Shown here piece by piece: positions 37,701 to 49,500 of a DNA stretch of 64,000 nucleotides (within the stretch, counting starts at the first letter, position 1; every line of letters starts with the position of its first letter). Under the pieces are notes generated by a model, which made no database searches, was not told the DNA's origin, and saw nothing but the letters and a program-made list of their open reading frames with translations. Source of the stretch: Puffinus mauretanicus (Eukaryota > Chordata > Aves > Procellariiformes > Procellariidae); assembly GCA_023333565.1 (NCBI GenBank), contig JAJKFH010000227.1, forward strand, positions 1,550,001-1,614,000. The letters run 5' to 3'. The translations under genes and the position numbers were made by a program.

Positions 37701-40700
37701 GGTATTTGATCCTCCTCCTTGGGTAGAAGCACCTTTCTGACTGAGATATCTTCAGCCAAGAACTTGAAGTTTAAAAAAATGCAATGACTTTGCACTTCAC
37801 CCGCTCTAGGCAAGTCCAGCAGGTGAGAAAACCATGTTTGCTTTGGAAACCCCCGTTCTGCAGAAATCCCACAGAAGGCAAAAAATCTGGCCCTTGGCTT
37901 TCAGAGAGGGAACATAACCATTCCCATGGACCAGAACAGCCCTGGGCCTCGAACGCTGCAATGGGCCCTGAAGGGGTTTGGGGGAGAAGCAGAAGGCATT
38001 TTTTTTGGTCAAAAAACCAGCAAGCCAATCATTTCTGCCCCTCTTTGAGACTGACTGAAGATGAGATACACAAACAACAACAAAAAATGTTTTCAATCGG
38101 GACTGTCAAGTGTGGAAGGATATTTGTGGTAACGGAGAAATTTGCCACCCACTGCTGTTGCTTTGGTGTACTATTTCTGCGGTTGCTCTTTATTCGGAAT
38201 TGGTCACTAAAAGAAACTAACACAAAAACAAATTCCAAACTATAAAGTGGGATTTCCAGATAATGCATCATTTCTTAAGGGAAGAAAAAAAAAACTTTTT
38301 GAATCACTCTTTTTCCCTGCTTCGCTGGCTTTTTCATATTTTCCAGCATTTTTGCAGGATCCTCTATCATTTGCAGCTATTACTGAGAAGTCACTGATCC
38401 TCTTAGCTGTCCTCACATACGTCCACACAGCAGGATCAGGTCATCATTTAGTAGCGCTGCAGGCCTAAAGCAAAACAAAAACAAAAGCAGAGATTGTTGC
38501 TAGCGATACACAAACCTCAATGGCTTGTCTCAAGGCTTGGTTCAGCAACCAAAAAGTTGGACTCTGGCTTACGCAAACTAGCCAAAAGCCTCCTAAATTT
38601 GTGAAATTCAGCTGGAGTTTCTGGAACTCTTGGAAGGAAGCAGGGATGGGGAGATTTTGCTTTTTTCCTGGAATTTTCCATGGTACCAGGAGTAGACAAG
38701 GCCCCGATGGTGGTGCAGCAGGAAGGGGTGGAGGAGCTGCACGGCCATAGTTTTGGGAGATGAGGCAAGACCATGAATCGCAGTGGCAGGAGCTACAGGA
38801 GAGTTAATGCTCTCTTTGCCCTGACCTCTCCCCCCTAATTTTACCCCTTCATTTAGTCTTGAGCAGAGGAGTAAATGCCGAGGTTTGCTATAGAGTTTGG
38901 GGGCTCACGTGTTATTTGATTTATGCTTCTGGTGCAGGAACCCTGAATGTTCCAAAGTCATGGTGCTGCTCTCCAAAGCCAGCACTATGTCATGCGCCTC
39001 CAAACCCCGTCCAAAAGCTCACACTGGACTTTTCTCTCAGTCCTAAATAGGTCTCAACCTAAAATACCCAAAAAATCCACGCAAGGAGCATGAACCAAAC
39101 CCTGACCTCGCCTGCATGCCTTCGAGGAGAGAGCTGTGAATTACAAAGTCTGCTTCTTTCTACCCATGCCACCACAGATTCCTCCTGCCCCGCTGTGCAT
39201 GAACATTTTGAAGACCCTTTCATTGCCCCTTTTGTCCCCCCCAAAAGGAGGACACTAAACCCATGGCCTCATCCTCAGAGCACTCAAAACGGGCCGTGCG
39301 CTGGCTCAGAGGTCGAATTATTTCTCGGTGAGAATTAGGAGGCTTGTAAGAGAGCGTTCACATATGCTGCGAGCAAAATTTCCTTCCAGAGGGTTGCATG
39401 AGGTTTCTGACCACTGTATCTGTGTGTTCTTGAAGATGACGTATCGTGTTACTAATTCCCCTAATTGCATGTCTGGGCTAAAAGCAGACTGAGTTTTCCT
39501 AAGAAGTTACATTCTTAATAACGTTACTTAAAACACTGTGGTAAATTCAAGTAAATTTTTAACTGATGCACGTACATTATAAATCAGGATATACATGCAG
39601 ATAATGTTTACCTTAAGCTTGTTTATCTGACTCTGCCGCTCATTTGTCCTATGTTTTGCCAAAATGCAGCGATACAAGATAGAGTGACTGGAAGAGATTC
39701 AAGCCTTCCTTCTTCAGGCTCCTACTGCGTGGAGCATTTCCAGGAGTGCAATGCCCCAAAAATAACCACATACCATATTCTTTTCCCCGAAAATCTCTAG
39801 TAGCAAAATGGACAACTAGACGCTGCTTCTCCTCCTCTTCAAGAGCCCAAATATTGTGCACAGTGAAGCAGATTTCTCCTGACTGAGTGCACATTTGAAG
39901 AAGGTCCCGGAGAAAAGAGCCCTGGATGCAGGAGGGCTCTAACTGATGCGCCTATTTGCATGGTGTGTCAGGGATATATGGCCCTGCCATAATTTAGGGA
40001 TTTTGATAATTTAGGGATTTTTTTAGGTTAAAACTTTGTTGTCACACTAGAAACAATTCCCTGGAGATCTCTAGTGAGATGCTGAGCACAGGAGGTGGGC
40101 ACCAGCCCCAGGCTAGGGATGGCTGCGGTTGCCCGGGGACTGTGAGACATCCCTGACCCACCGCCGCGCCGGCTCCTGTCCCCTCCCACGGAGACCAGCG
40201 GGACGACGTGGAGCTGAGTCATTTGAGGGGAGGACACAGCCTTGGCAGTGGAGAGCAAGATGCGCGGAGACACTTGACATAGAAGTGAAGCAATCTGGAA
40301 GGTGGAGTCTTTGGGGGGGGTGGGTGTTGATTTTCCAAATCTTTTTTCTTTCAGCCGTGAATATCAATCCTGCAATTTCCACAGAGATCAGGAAATGACA
40401 CACATGTGCATTGTTGTCACCTCCAGAAGGAGCGGGGAGGCTGCTTTTGGCCATGGCCCAGCAGCAGTGAACACGCACTTTTGGGAAGAGCATTATCTCA
40501 CCGCTGAAAGGCCGCTTGCAGAGGGAAGCAACTTGCTTTTCTCCTTTTAATGCCAGCATCTTCACTAGAGCACCAGGAAAACAGTGGTAAACACTCATCG
40601 TGGAGAAACTCTCCTTTGGAAACGTAAAAAGGCAAAACAAAATACTGCTCAGGAGGCAGCTAGCCTAGGGGTGGTATTTTGGGGGAGATGCCCTCTACAT

Positions 40701-41850
40701 TTCAGAGAGTTGCCCCATTTTCTCTCTCCCCATCAGCACCACTTTGGGATGTCCTGCGGCATGGGTACCAACATCCAAGGTAAATTCTCTCATGGATGCC
40801 ATCCTCTTCTTCCAATGACGGGTGAGCCAAACGATCACCAGTCACTGGTAAGCATCACCAAATGTTTGCACGTCCCAAGCACAAGGATTAGCTCTGGCTC
40901 CGGTGCAGGATATTTGCTATTCATAGGGGACCAGTTGCGGTTTCCACCTGCAGAGTTTATTTTGCTGGTCTGAGTCTGTAGCAGAAGTGCCCAGCTCTTT
41001 CCAACATCTAACACCAACCTTCCCACTGGGTCCCATCCAGAGACCCCCAGTACCAGGGCAGTGTTGGCTGGGGTGGCATGGACAAAGTCAGGGCTTTGCA
41101 AGCTGCGTGCTGGCAGCTCCAACCATTGACCCATCCTCCCCTGCCCTTATTGCTGAAACCAGGGACAGTCCATGGGCCACACAAGTGGCCAGCTTGCAGA
41201 GCTCTTTTTCCTCTTGGACAGCTTAGGAAGCAGCAGAAGAGAGAAGGAAAGTACTCAAGTTTTACATATGTGAAGTGCATCAGGTGTGATGCCCCTGGAG
41301 CGGCCCCTGCCACGCCGGAGTAATGAGCTTATTGCAACACAAGATGCTTGCATCACTTCTCAGTGATCTTTACAATTTTTCAAGAGGTGAAGCTAAGATA
41401 TCTTGCATTTCCAGAGACCAGTCCTAAAACCGATAGTGACACTTTCTACCATTTTCCTTCTCCTTTCATTTATCTCATCCTATTAAGATTAGCTAGACTC
41501 GCTTTAGCTAAAATGCTTTCAAGAGCGCTGTTTTGCCATCAAGATCATGATAGGGCAAGGGAGTTATTATGAACATGTCTCAGACCAAAGGCGGTGATGC
41601 TCAGCAGGGAGAGGAACCCTTTTACACCCTGCGACACGCAGCCGGAGCCGCCGTAGAGACGTGTTTGCACCTCGCTGTTATTTTGCCATGAATAATGGAT
41701 TTCCTGTTTGTTGGGACTGATGAGCTGGAGCAAATAATGACAATTTAAAAAAAAAAATTGGGTGGCTGGCCAGAAATCAAGTGTAATGTGCTTTTTAAGG
41801 ATAGCAAGCTTGAGTGGTAAATAAAATTGGAGCCCAGACTGGTTTTTTTT
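34701..41850. other. Gene-free unique sequence
   Basis: No gene is supported. The 177-codon frame at 36005-36538 and the 175-codon minus-strand frame at 40113-40640 show no domain. A-runs lie at 35318-35330 and 38285-38293. A small tandem dimer at 39989-40021 is listed separately. Bases 40120-40230 are locally CpG-enriched. Confidence 0.55.
39989..40021. repeat. 17-base tandem dimer
   Basis: Two copies of ATAATTTAGGGATTTT sit side by side with one G between them (39989-40004 and 40006-40021). They are identical, so the duplication is probably recent. No function is evident. Confidence 0.9.
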
Positions 41851-41859
41851 TTTTGTCAG

Positions 41860-41955
41860 AGCCAAGTGAGTTCAGCTCTGGACAGTGTCCAGGGAACCTT
41901 TCTTGTTTGAGAGAGAAACAAGAGGGAGACTTTGATGAGACTCTCCCTCCCTCAG
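41860..41955 (+). other. Candidate exon with acceptor and donor
   Basis: A long T-run ending TTTTGTCAG (AG at 41858-41859) precedes the stretch, and CTCAG/GTAAGAAG follows it, so both splice signals are good. The 96 bases stay open in one frame, begin and end in the same phase (phase 1), and encode an acidic, Ser/Pro-containing peptide that I do not recognise. A symmetric open cassette is what an internal coding exon looks like. Chance pairs of such signals are expected in 64 kb, though, so this remains a weak candidate. It could also belong to a noncoding transcript. Confidence 0.2.
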
Positions 41956-43793
41956 GTAAGAAGGGAGAGGCTGGATGCAGGCAACACCCTCCTGCTCCCA
42001 TCTACAGCACTTCAGCTTTGTGCCAAGTCTGCTGGTGGTGGCCAGGTCCAGAAAATCCCCTAGAAACCTTTAAGAGGATTATTTTTTTCCCCATATCCAA
42101 GAAAAAAGAACGACAAACAAGCTCTTGAATTGTCCTCCATGGAGAAATCCAAGCTCTGTTCTTCATGAACCAAGCTTGAGCCTCTCTGACCACACAGATT
42201 AAAATTGAAGACCCCAGCATCACCACCTGGCACCCCCTGATTTACACGTTCCTCCCCAAAACCGCCCCATCATATGGGCTGCTCTGGATGCTGGTGGAGA
42301 GATGCCATCCCCCGCAGGCAGCACTTTTCAGCCCCCGCCGGCTTGGCACGCCGAAAAGCAGCCTTGAAGGTGTTTGCCTGATCTTCCTCGATTGCTCAGC
42401 GCAAGGGAGTTTTTTTTGTGGGCTAAATTAATGCATGTTTGGAAGTTGACAGTTCATTTACGGGCCTCAGATGGTCAAAACCAAGGAATTTCTCCTGGCC
42501 TTGGTTTGCATTTTGTGGGCAGTGTCGCCGTCGGGGAGTTTCCCTCCACCGCAAGCCTGGTCCCGCTTCGCTGAGCTCTGGCAGGCAACCTCGTAAAGTT
42601 GTGAAACACTCTCATCCCGTGTGCCCTTAATTAATCACACGCATCTTTAATGAATTATGCACCCCTTTTTTCCCAGCTTTGCCTCTTCTCACCGGCTCCG
42701 GGCTGCAGCGAGCCCTTGGCTCCTTTTCCAGCAAAGACCCACGGTGAAGTGGCAGCCGTGGCACGTGGTCCCAGCAAGGGGGTGGCCGAGTAGGTGCTAA
42801 AATTTACCTGAACATCCCCTCCGCCTTCCCCCGCCACTGCTGGAAGCAGCTGGGTTGCGGCATCTCCCAAAGCAGCTCCTAAAACACGGAGGGGATATTG
42901 ATACCAGATGGGTAACTGTGGGAGGTATTCTGCGGGCTGGAGACGCTTCCTTGAGATGCACAGTGTCTTCCCCATTTGCCTGCCTCTAGTTCTAAAGTAA
43001 GAGATGCTAAACCCTAATAGAAAGCCTCCTGGTCGCACTTTTTGGTTTGTTTCCCTTCCCGCTCTCCTGGTTCCTTCTCTGCTCCATTTTCCCCTAAATT
43101 CAGCCCATTCTTCCAGCCCCCATCACATGGTGGGAACAGAGCTCCCCAAACCTGCGGCCAGGGCTGAATTCCTCTCTCTGCCATTTGAAGGTGTCTTTCC
43201 CTTCTTCTCTCCCCACTTCAGCAGATATTTTTCTTCCTGCTGAACCACGGTTTGTGATATTTGAGATCTTCCTGAAAAGCCCACCACGTTAGCTTGCCAG
43301 TCCTGCTCATCTTGAGACCCTCAGCCATCCTAGAAATACAGCAGAGAATTCATTTCTAACTCTAGTTTTAATCAGTGGTTGCACAATATTTAATAAAAGG
43401 GCACTTTTTCCTGTAAGTGATAGCACTGGGGTAACAACAGCACTCTCCAGGAGGCAAGTTTTGTAGTGTGAGGTCAGATATTTTATCGAACAGAATCTGG
43501 TAGACGCTGAACAAAACTCGAATGGCTTTAAGGTTCAGGGTCTTTTCAAACTCCTTTTTTTTTTCCAGTCAAGGCAGAGAAAAAGAGCCATTTGTTAGAA
43601 AAACAGTGTCAGGGAAGTTACATATGACATTTGCCAACGTTACATCATCAAAGCTAAATCTCTGACAGATCAGTAAACAATAACTTTTCATATAAATGTC
43701 TACAGAGCCTAGAGTCTGTGCCTTTCAGCACGATGTTTCTACATTTGCAGCGAGGAGAAAATGCATGTAGCAGGATGAGGTCTCCTCACACCG

Positions 43794-43814
43794 ATGCTGG
43801 TTTTAAACCAGCAT
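43794..43814. other. Perfect inverted repeat, 10 + 1 + 10 bases
   Basis: ATGCTGGTTT is followed by a single T and then its exact reverse complement AAACCAGCAT. The one-base centre makes this a near-perfect palindrome rather than a hairpin with a useful loop. It could be a dyad site for a dimeric DNA-binding protein, or chance. Confidence 0.85.
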
Positions 43815-44652
43815 GAATTTTCATAGAAAACCCTAAACTGAGGGGTTCAGGTTGTTCTTTACAGGTTTTGAATTTGCATCATAAAATTGAGGCTTTCCTT
43901 TAAAATCAGAATAAAATACTCCAGGCTAGGGCAGGTTTCCATAGCATGTTGAGAGCATGCATACTCCTCAATTCCAGATCCTGGGCAGTAAGGCAGGATT
44001 TGGCTGTGCCAGGCAATCTCCCTTCCAAAATAAGGTAAGGAGGTATCCTGGGAATAACACTTTTGAGATGTCGGGGAGCACCCACGAGATGTGGGGTGAA
44101 CTAGTCACGTCTTTCCCCAATGCTTTGGTGGGTTTCAGGGGCAGAGGCTGCAACACAGGGCTGCAAAGCAGGGCTGGGGGGTGCAAAAGTGGGTTAAAGC
44201 CACCCATTACCTCTCCCAGGACTCTCCCATGGCTCTGCCAACCCTTCATCGACATGGGACCCAAACCAGGTCCCTGCTCCACACGTGCCAGTCCTGCTGG
44301 CAAGGGCAGGACTTGGCTTGTTCTGCCTATCCAAGGATCAGGTACATTTTAATTCGAATAAACAAGAGCTTAAGATATTACAAAAGTCTTCCAGCAAGCT
44401 AGGCGCAAGCGGCTTACTTTTATTTTCCATTTTTGCTTCCCTAACAGTCTACTTTTCCTACTTATCTTCTGTGTTCTCGGCTCATTTAAATACTATTTAA
44501 GAAAAATAGTTCCAGTCCAAGCTCTTACACCAGAACGAATACCTAAATGCATTGCATGTGAACCTGCACTGTAATTAAATGGACGTTGCTGAAAACACCA
44601 CTCTGTGTCATCTTTCTGGTTTTTTGCACTGCTATTTTTTCCCTCTCTGCAG

Positions 44653-44684
44653 GATGCACAGTCTCAGCCTGCTCTGAAGAAGAG
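44653..44684 (+). other. Candidate microexon
   Basis: A strong pyrimidine tract ending CCCTCTCTGCAG (AG at 44651-44652) is followed 32 bases later by AAGAG/GTGAGA. The acceptor is among the best-looking in the window. The length is not a multiple of three and no reading frame can be defended, so it could equally be a decoy pair or part of a noncoding transcript. Confidence 0.18.
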
Positions 44685-46435
44685 GTGAGATTTTATTCTT
44701 TTTTTTTTTGCCCAAGACATAGTAAATTTAGGCTCCCACCAATCTGCAGAGGCATCAAAAGGATGTGGTGCCTTGCAGGGTTGGGCCCAGCATCCCCAGA
44801 ATGATTTTCCGTGGGCTGGAGAGACCATACGAGAAATTCTGCTAAACTGCCATTGAAGTGACAGGCCCTACACAACAGCAGATTTTCACTTCATCTATAT
44901 TTATAGCAAAATGGAAACAAAATGTGCTTTAAAGTAAACAATAGTATTTCCAGAGTCCGGCTGATTTTCTTGCTTTGGTAAGCTCCCAACCAAAGCTTTT
45001 CACACTGCAGGCAATGATGAAAAGGTAAAGCAGGGAGAGTGAAATCCCAGCCTGACTGAAGTCAGTGGGAAAGTTGCCACTGATTTTAGCGGGGCCAAGT
45101 TTTACCCAAAAGCCTCTATAAATTGAAGCAAGGATCATTTGGGAACTGCAAAAGCAAGCAAAGCTGGTTGCTGAGACCTCTGCTCTTCCCTTTGCCATCT
45201 AAGCCGGTGGCATAATCACTGAGGAGCCGGGGGGTAAAAACACACCAGCGTCTATTAACTTTGCAAAAACTTAAAACCCTAAAAACACTGGATTATAGAA
45301 GGAAACTTGCTGTCAAGAGGAACCACACACTTGCACAGTTTGTAGTCTGGTGTTTGCATCCATATGCTATTTGCACAGGCTTAAGAAGGGACAATTTGCC
45401 CCGGTGAGCGTAAGCTGAAGAACATATTTACTGAGAACCAGTTAAATCAACAACGTCTGACGTCATTGTAGAGAGTTGTTGGGTTTTTTCCCCTCGTCAT
45501 ATGAGGAAGGTGATAAAGCATTTGTGACCGCAAAGTGTGTCATCAGCATTATTTGGTTAGCATGCATTGTGGTTGCAGCAATACGGTGAGCGTCCCAAGG
45601 GCAAGAGAGAGCCAACACCTGCAGCGTGGGACCGGCTCACGGAAGGGGCAGCGCCTGGAGAAGAGATGAAGCAAGAGGAAAGGACAAAACGGAGATGTTG
45701 GCCTGTTGCTCGATGGAAATATCCCCTCTGGCCACCAGCAGAAACACAGCAGGCTGAACGGGATGGGGGGTTATAATGGAAGCTCTTTCCCCAGCTAACC
45801 GAAAACAGCGTCTGCTTTTACTGGGTTTGATTAATAGTATTGATAATACCTTCGACTCCCATTGCAGCTTCCACCAGAGGCTCTCAGCAGGCTTCGCAAA
45901 CATTTATCTGCCAGTGCTACTCGATCACACGGAGGGGTTCTGGCAGACATCTGTCCCACGACTTAGAGAGGTAGGAACTGTTAAAAGCAGTTCAAGGCTA
46001 TGAACAATGATCTGAGCAAGGCTTAGTTCCCGCAGACCTGGATTTAAATCCTATGAACCATCAGGATTTACCAAAATCTCTTCAAAATACAGTTGTCACC
46101 CTAGGATGAGCATGCAGTTAGTGTGACTGTGCCAGTAAGTCAGGTCATGGACCACCTCCGTGGCCAACAGGACTCAGCTGCTCTTGCTGAGCACGTGGTG
46201 GCATGTGACTTGGACACCTTGGCATATCATTTTGGAAGAGATTTTGGTGGCTTCTTGAGATCAGAAAAATTTGAAGGAACAGATCCTTGCTGGAAAATCC
46301 TCGGTAGCAGGAAGGACCCAGGACACCTCTTTGGTTTCGAATCTCTTTTGACCCTAGCGAGCCTCATTCTTCGTCCTGATTAGGAGGCAGAAATTTCCTG
46401 TCTATATAGATGCCAAGGAAGCCAAGAGAAAAAAA

Positions 46436-46516
46436 ATAATAATAGTAATAATAATAATAGTAATAATAATAATAGTAATAATAGTAATAGTAATAGTAAT
46501 AGTAATAGTAATAGTA

Positions 46517-46560
<44 letters not shown>
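46436..46560. repeat. TAA/TAG mosaic trinucleotide repeat
   Basis: About 41 trinucleotide units alternate between TAA and TAG. The left third mixes them irregularly, the middle (about 46485-46525) is a regular TAATAG hexamer array, and the right third is nearly pure TAA. The minus-strand open frames of poly-Leu and poly-Ile/Thr over this stretch are repeat artefacts. The gradient suggests expansion of a mutated unit inside an older (TAA)n array. Confidence 0.95.
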
Positions 46561-46564
46561 GGAA

Positions 46565-49500
46565 ACGAGCAAATAAGCAAAGCTAAATCCACCCACTGCA
46601 AGGGTGCTGGGGGCTGGCCACCCGCAGCACCTGCAGAAGGAAGGGTGCTGGGGATGACACCCCAAACCGGGGACGGGCTCTGCAGGAACCCATCTGCCCT
46701 ATTGCTTCATGAGATCCCCTACTTCCTCATCCCTCTGAGGCTTCAAGGCATCCTGCGCCCTGGACTTTCCAGCGTGGGGATGGGGTGCGGGACACAGCAT
46801 CACCTACATGACGCCAAACATCTCCCCCGAGCTGGAGGCTTTTGGGGAATCGTGACTAAGGCCGCGTGCCCTCTGACAAGCGTAAGGATGAGCAGACGGG
46901 CCGTATCCTGCAGTTTTGTTGCTTGAGGTCATAACATGAGAAATCAGCAGAGCCGCTGGCCGGCGCCTGGTTTCGCATGCAGGGGAAGAGCCGCCCCGAG
47001 CAATTTGGGCTTTCCAGCCCAAAGGAGACACGTCTTCATCCCTGCCACGTCCCAATCCCTGCAGCCCTCCCTCCCCGGCAGCACCCTTACTCGAGTGAGT
47101 AATCAGCCTGGGCTCACTTTTTGCCTTCAACTTTGGCCAGCCAAGCTTCAGGGCATGCTAAATTCAGATATGCATTTATTATCTTAAAAAATGTGGGAAA
47201 TAGGAAGGGTTGTAATTTCCCAAATTACTTTTCTTCTCGCTAACAGAAGCTGGCAGCAAATATATTTAAAATGTAAATATTTAAATACTTACTTGCAAGC
47301 ACAATTACCTTTTTTTTTTTGTTCGTGACTTGATTCATTCAGAAGCTATAAATACCTACTCAGGAAGCAACCGTCTACGCTGGGTTTTGGGGAGCAATTT
47401 TAAAACCCTCGTCGGCCGACTGGCTGAATAATTATAACAAGTAGGTGTATGAAGTCTGCATGTGTGCAGGTTTTTCCCTGCGTATTTTAAATCAGCCAAT
47501 ACACATGGATATGAAATAAAGTGCGTTGTTTTGTGACGCACAAAAATATTGCGGTGTCCAAAACAGACAATTTTTGTTTATAAGATACAGATTAGTGCTG
47601 CGAGGTTCGTTTAGCCTTCAGCTTTCCCCTTGGCTTATTCTGAGTGTGAAATAATTCTCCCGAATGCCTGAGAAATGAACATTTTTATTTATTTTGATGA
47701 GCAGAAAGCGAGGAAAAAAGTTCCTGCCTGCTATCAAGGCAGAAAAATCGCTGTCGCTTTTTTTCCCAGTGCTGGCCATAAAATGTACAGAAATGTAAAG
47801 CAATAAAAATTTTATTAGGGGTTGTTTTTATAATGTTTACCAACCTCATGCCTCTATGACGCTTTCCAGAAGATAGCATTTTAATAGGGCTTCTTTCAGT
47901 CGACCGAGATAACCATAAGGGAAAAACCCAGTTTTTGTTTTTTCAGCGCAGCAAAACGAGCAGCCTGGTCCTGCCGTCTTTTCGCTTTGCAATGCTTTTT
48001 TTTCAGCAATCTGCTCTCCAAATTTCCTCCTCTGTCCCTTTTGCTGCACTGCAACCCTTTGGTAATGTAAATGCAAAATATAACGTAGATGTCAAATATA
48101 ACCTTTGCATCTTAGCGACAATTAAAAAGCTTAAGGGGGGAAATAAATGCCTGAAAAATATTTCTAAGAAAAAAGCTAAATTATTGATAGTGTTACTAGT
48201 TTTGCTGCTAATTTAAACAAAGCACAGAGCAAGATAAGCTTGATTTTGAGAGTTCCTCTGAGCAGTTTTTTTTTGAAGAATCACGTTATTGGAAACGACC
48301 TCCTGTATTTTTCTAAACGTAACAAATCCATCTTTTGCTGGTTCACCGTTGGGCTGCAGGGGCAGAGAATATCTCCTTTTCATAAAAGAACTGTTTATTA
48401 GTCTAAGGTTCATCCCCTGATTTATCGATTCGGATTTCCAAAGCCCGATGGGCTGGGTGCACAGCAACCCAGTGTGCCTGTCGTATGTTCCCAGCTGACG
48501 TGTTTACAATATTTTTGATTTACACCTTCCAGGTGTTCTTTTGGAAAATATCACTGCCTTTGGTTTACACATTTTTACAATATATTTGTGGTCATCAGCA
48601 AGCTTCCACATTCGTTACAGGGGATGTGCCAAGAAGAAGGGGTTTTTTTTCTTTAACTTTCTGGTGAGATACAGATTTTTGGCTTTTAGAAAAAACAGAA
48701 TCGATTGACTGAATTAGTAAAAGTCCCAAAGTACATGTTTTAGATTAAATGAGGTTATTTTCTCGGAGAACTGGGTGTCAGGCTGGTGCTTCTGGTGTGC
48801 CTCTCTCAATTGCGATGTAAAGCAGCCAAGCTTTACCCTAAAATGGGGGATAAACGTCTTCTGCATCTTCACTTTTTTTTGAAGAACACAAATTACCATC
48901 ACACAGAAAGTTTATGCTACATATGCCATCTTAAAGTAATTTTTATATGCGACATTGTATTTTGCAATGCAAGGCTTTTCATGTAACCAAGTCAAAATTA
49001 ACCAGATATGATGTATTCTGTGGTTGCCAAAATGGTGCAAATAAAACCATTTTCTTTGAATTTATTTTTTTAATACCATGTACGTTTAGCATAGATTTTT
49101 AACGGTGGATTATCGCTGCCTTCTAATTTCAGGTCAGAAGCCAGGCTTTGTTGCTAGAAGGCTTAGAAAGAAAAACTATCATTAATTAGGTGGTACAAAG
49201 TAACTTCGAAAGTTGGGTTTTTATTCAGAAGGAATACAGTTTTACCCTTTAGTGCTCAGATCACTTCCCTTTCAGCGCAGTCAGTAAATTTCACGCATGT
49301 TTTCTCACTGCTTGCCTTTTACCCACATCAAGTAAATCGTTATTAAAATTGCATACACACAGTTCAGCAATATTCTCAAAAATAATAGGTTTTAACAGAA
49401 AATTAGTCCGATCCCTCAGTATTTTTCCAGATAAATCTGCATGGGAGTCCACAGGATCTTTACCTGCAACGGAAGATAACTCAGATATTTTATCTGTTAT

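Larger units (their letters stand above)
41960..46430. other. Gene-free unique sequence
   Basis: No gene is supported apart from the splice-like candidates listed separately. AT-rich DNA lies at 43370-43700. A perfect short palindrome lies at 43794-43814. Bases 42700-42870 are mildly GC-rich. I cannot name any interspersed repeat here. Confidence 0.5.

Noticed and set aside
46035..46060. CCTGGATTTAAATCC resembling the tRNA-like head of MIR
   Set aside because: Only about fifteen bases resemble it and the flanks do not continue the match.
46380..46665. Poly-Leu and poly-Ile/Thr minus-strand frames
   Set aside because: Pure artefacts of the TAA/TAG trinucleotide repeat.
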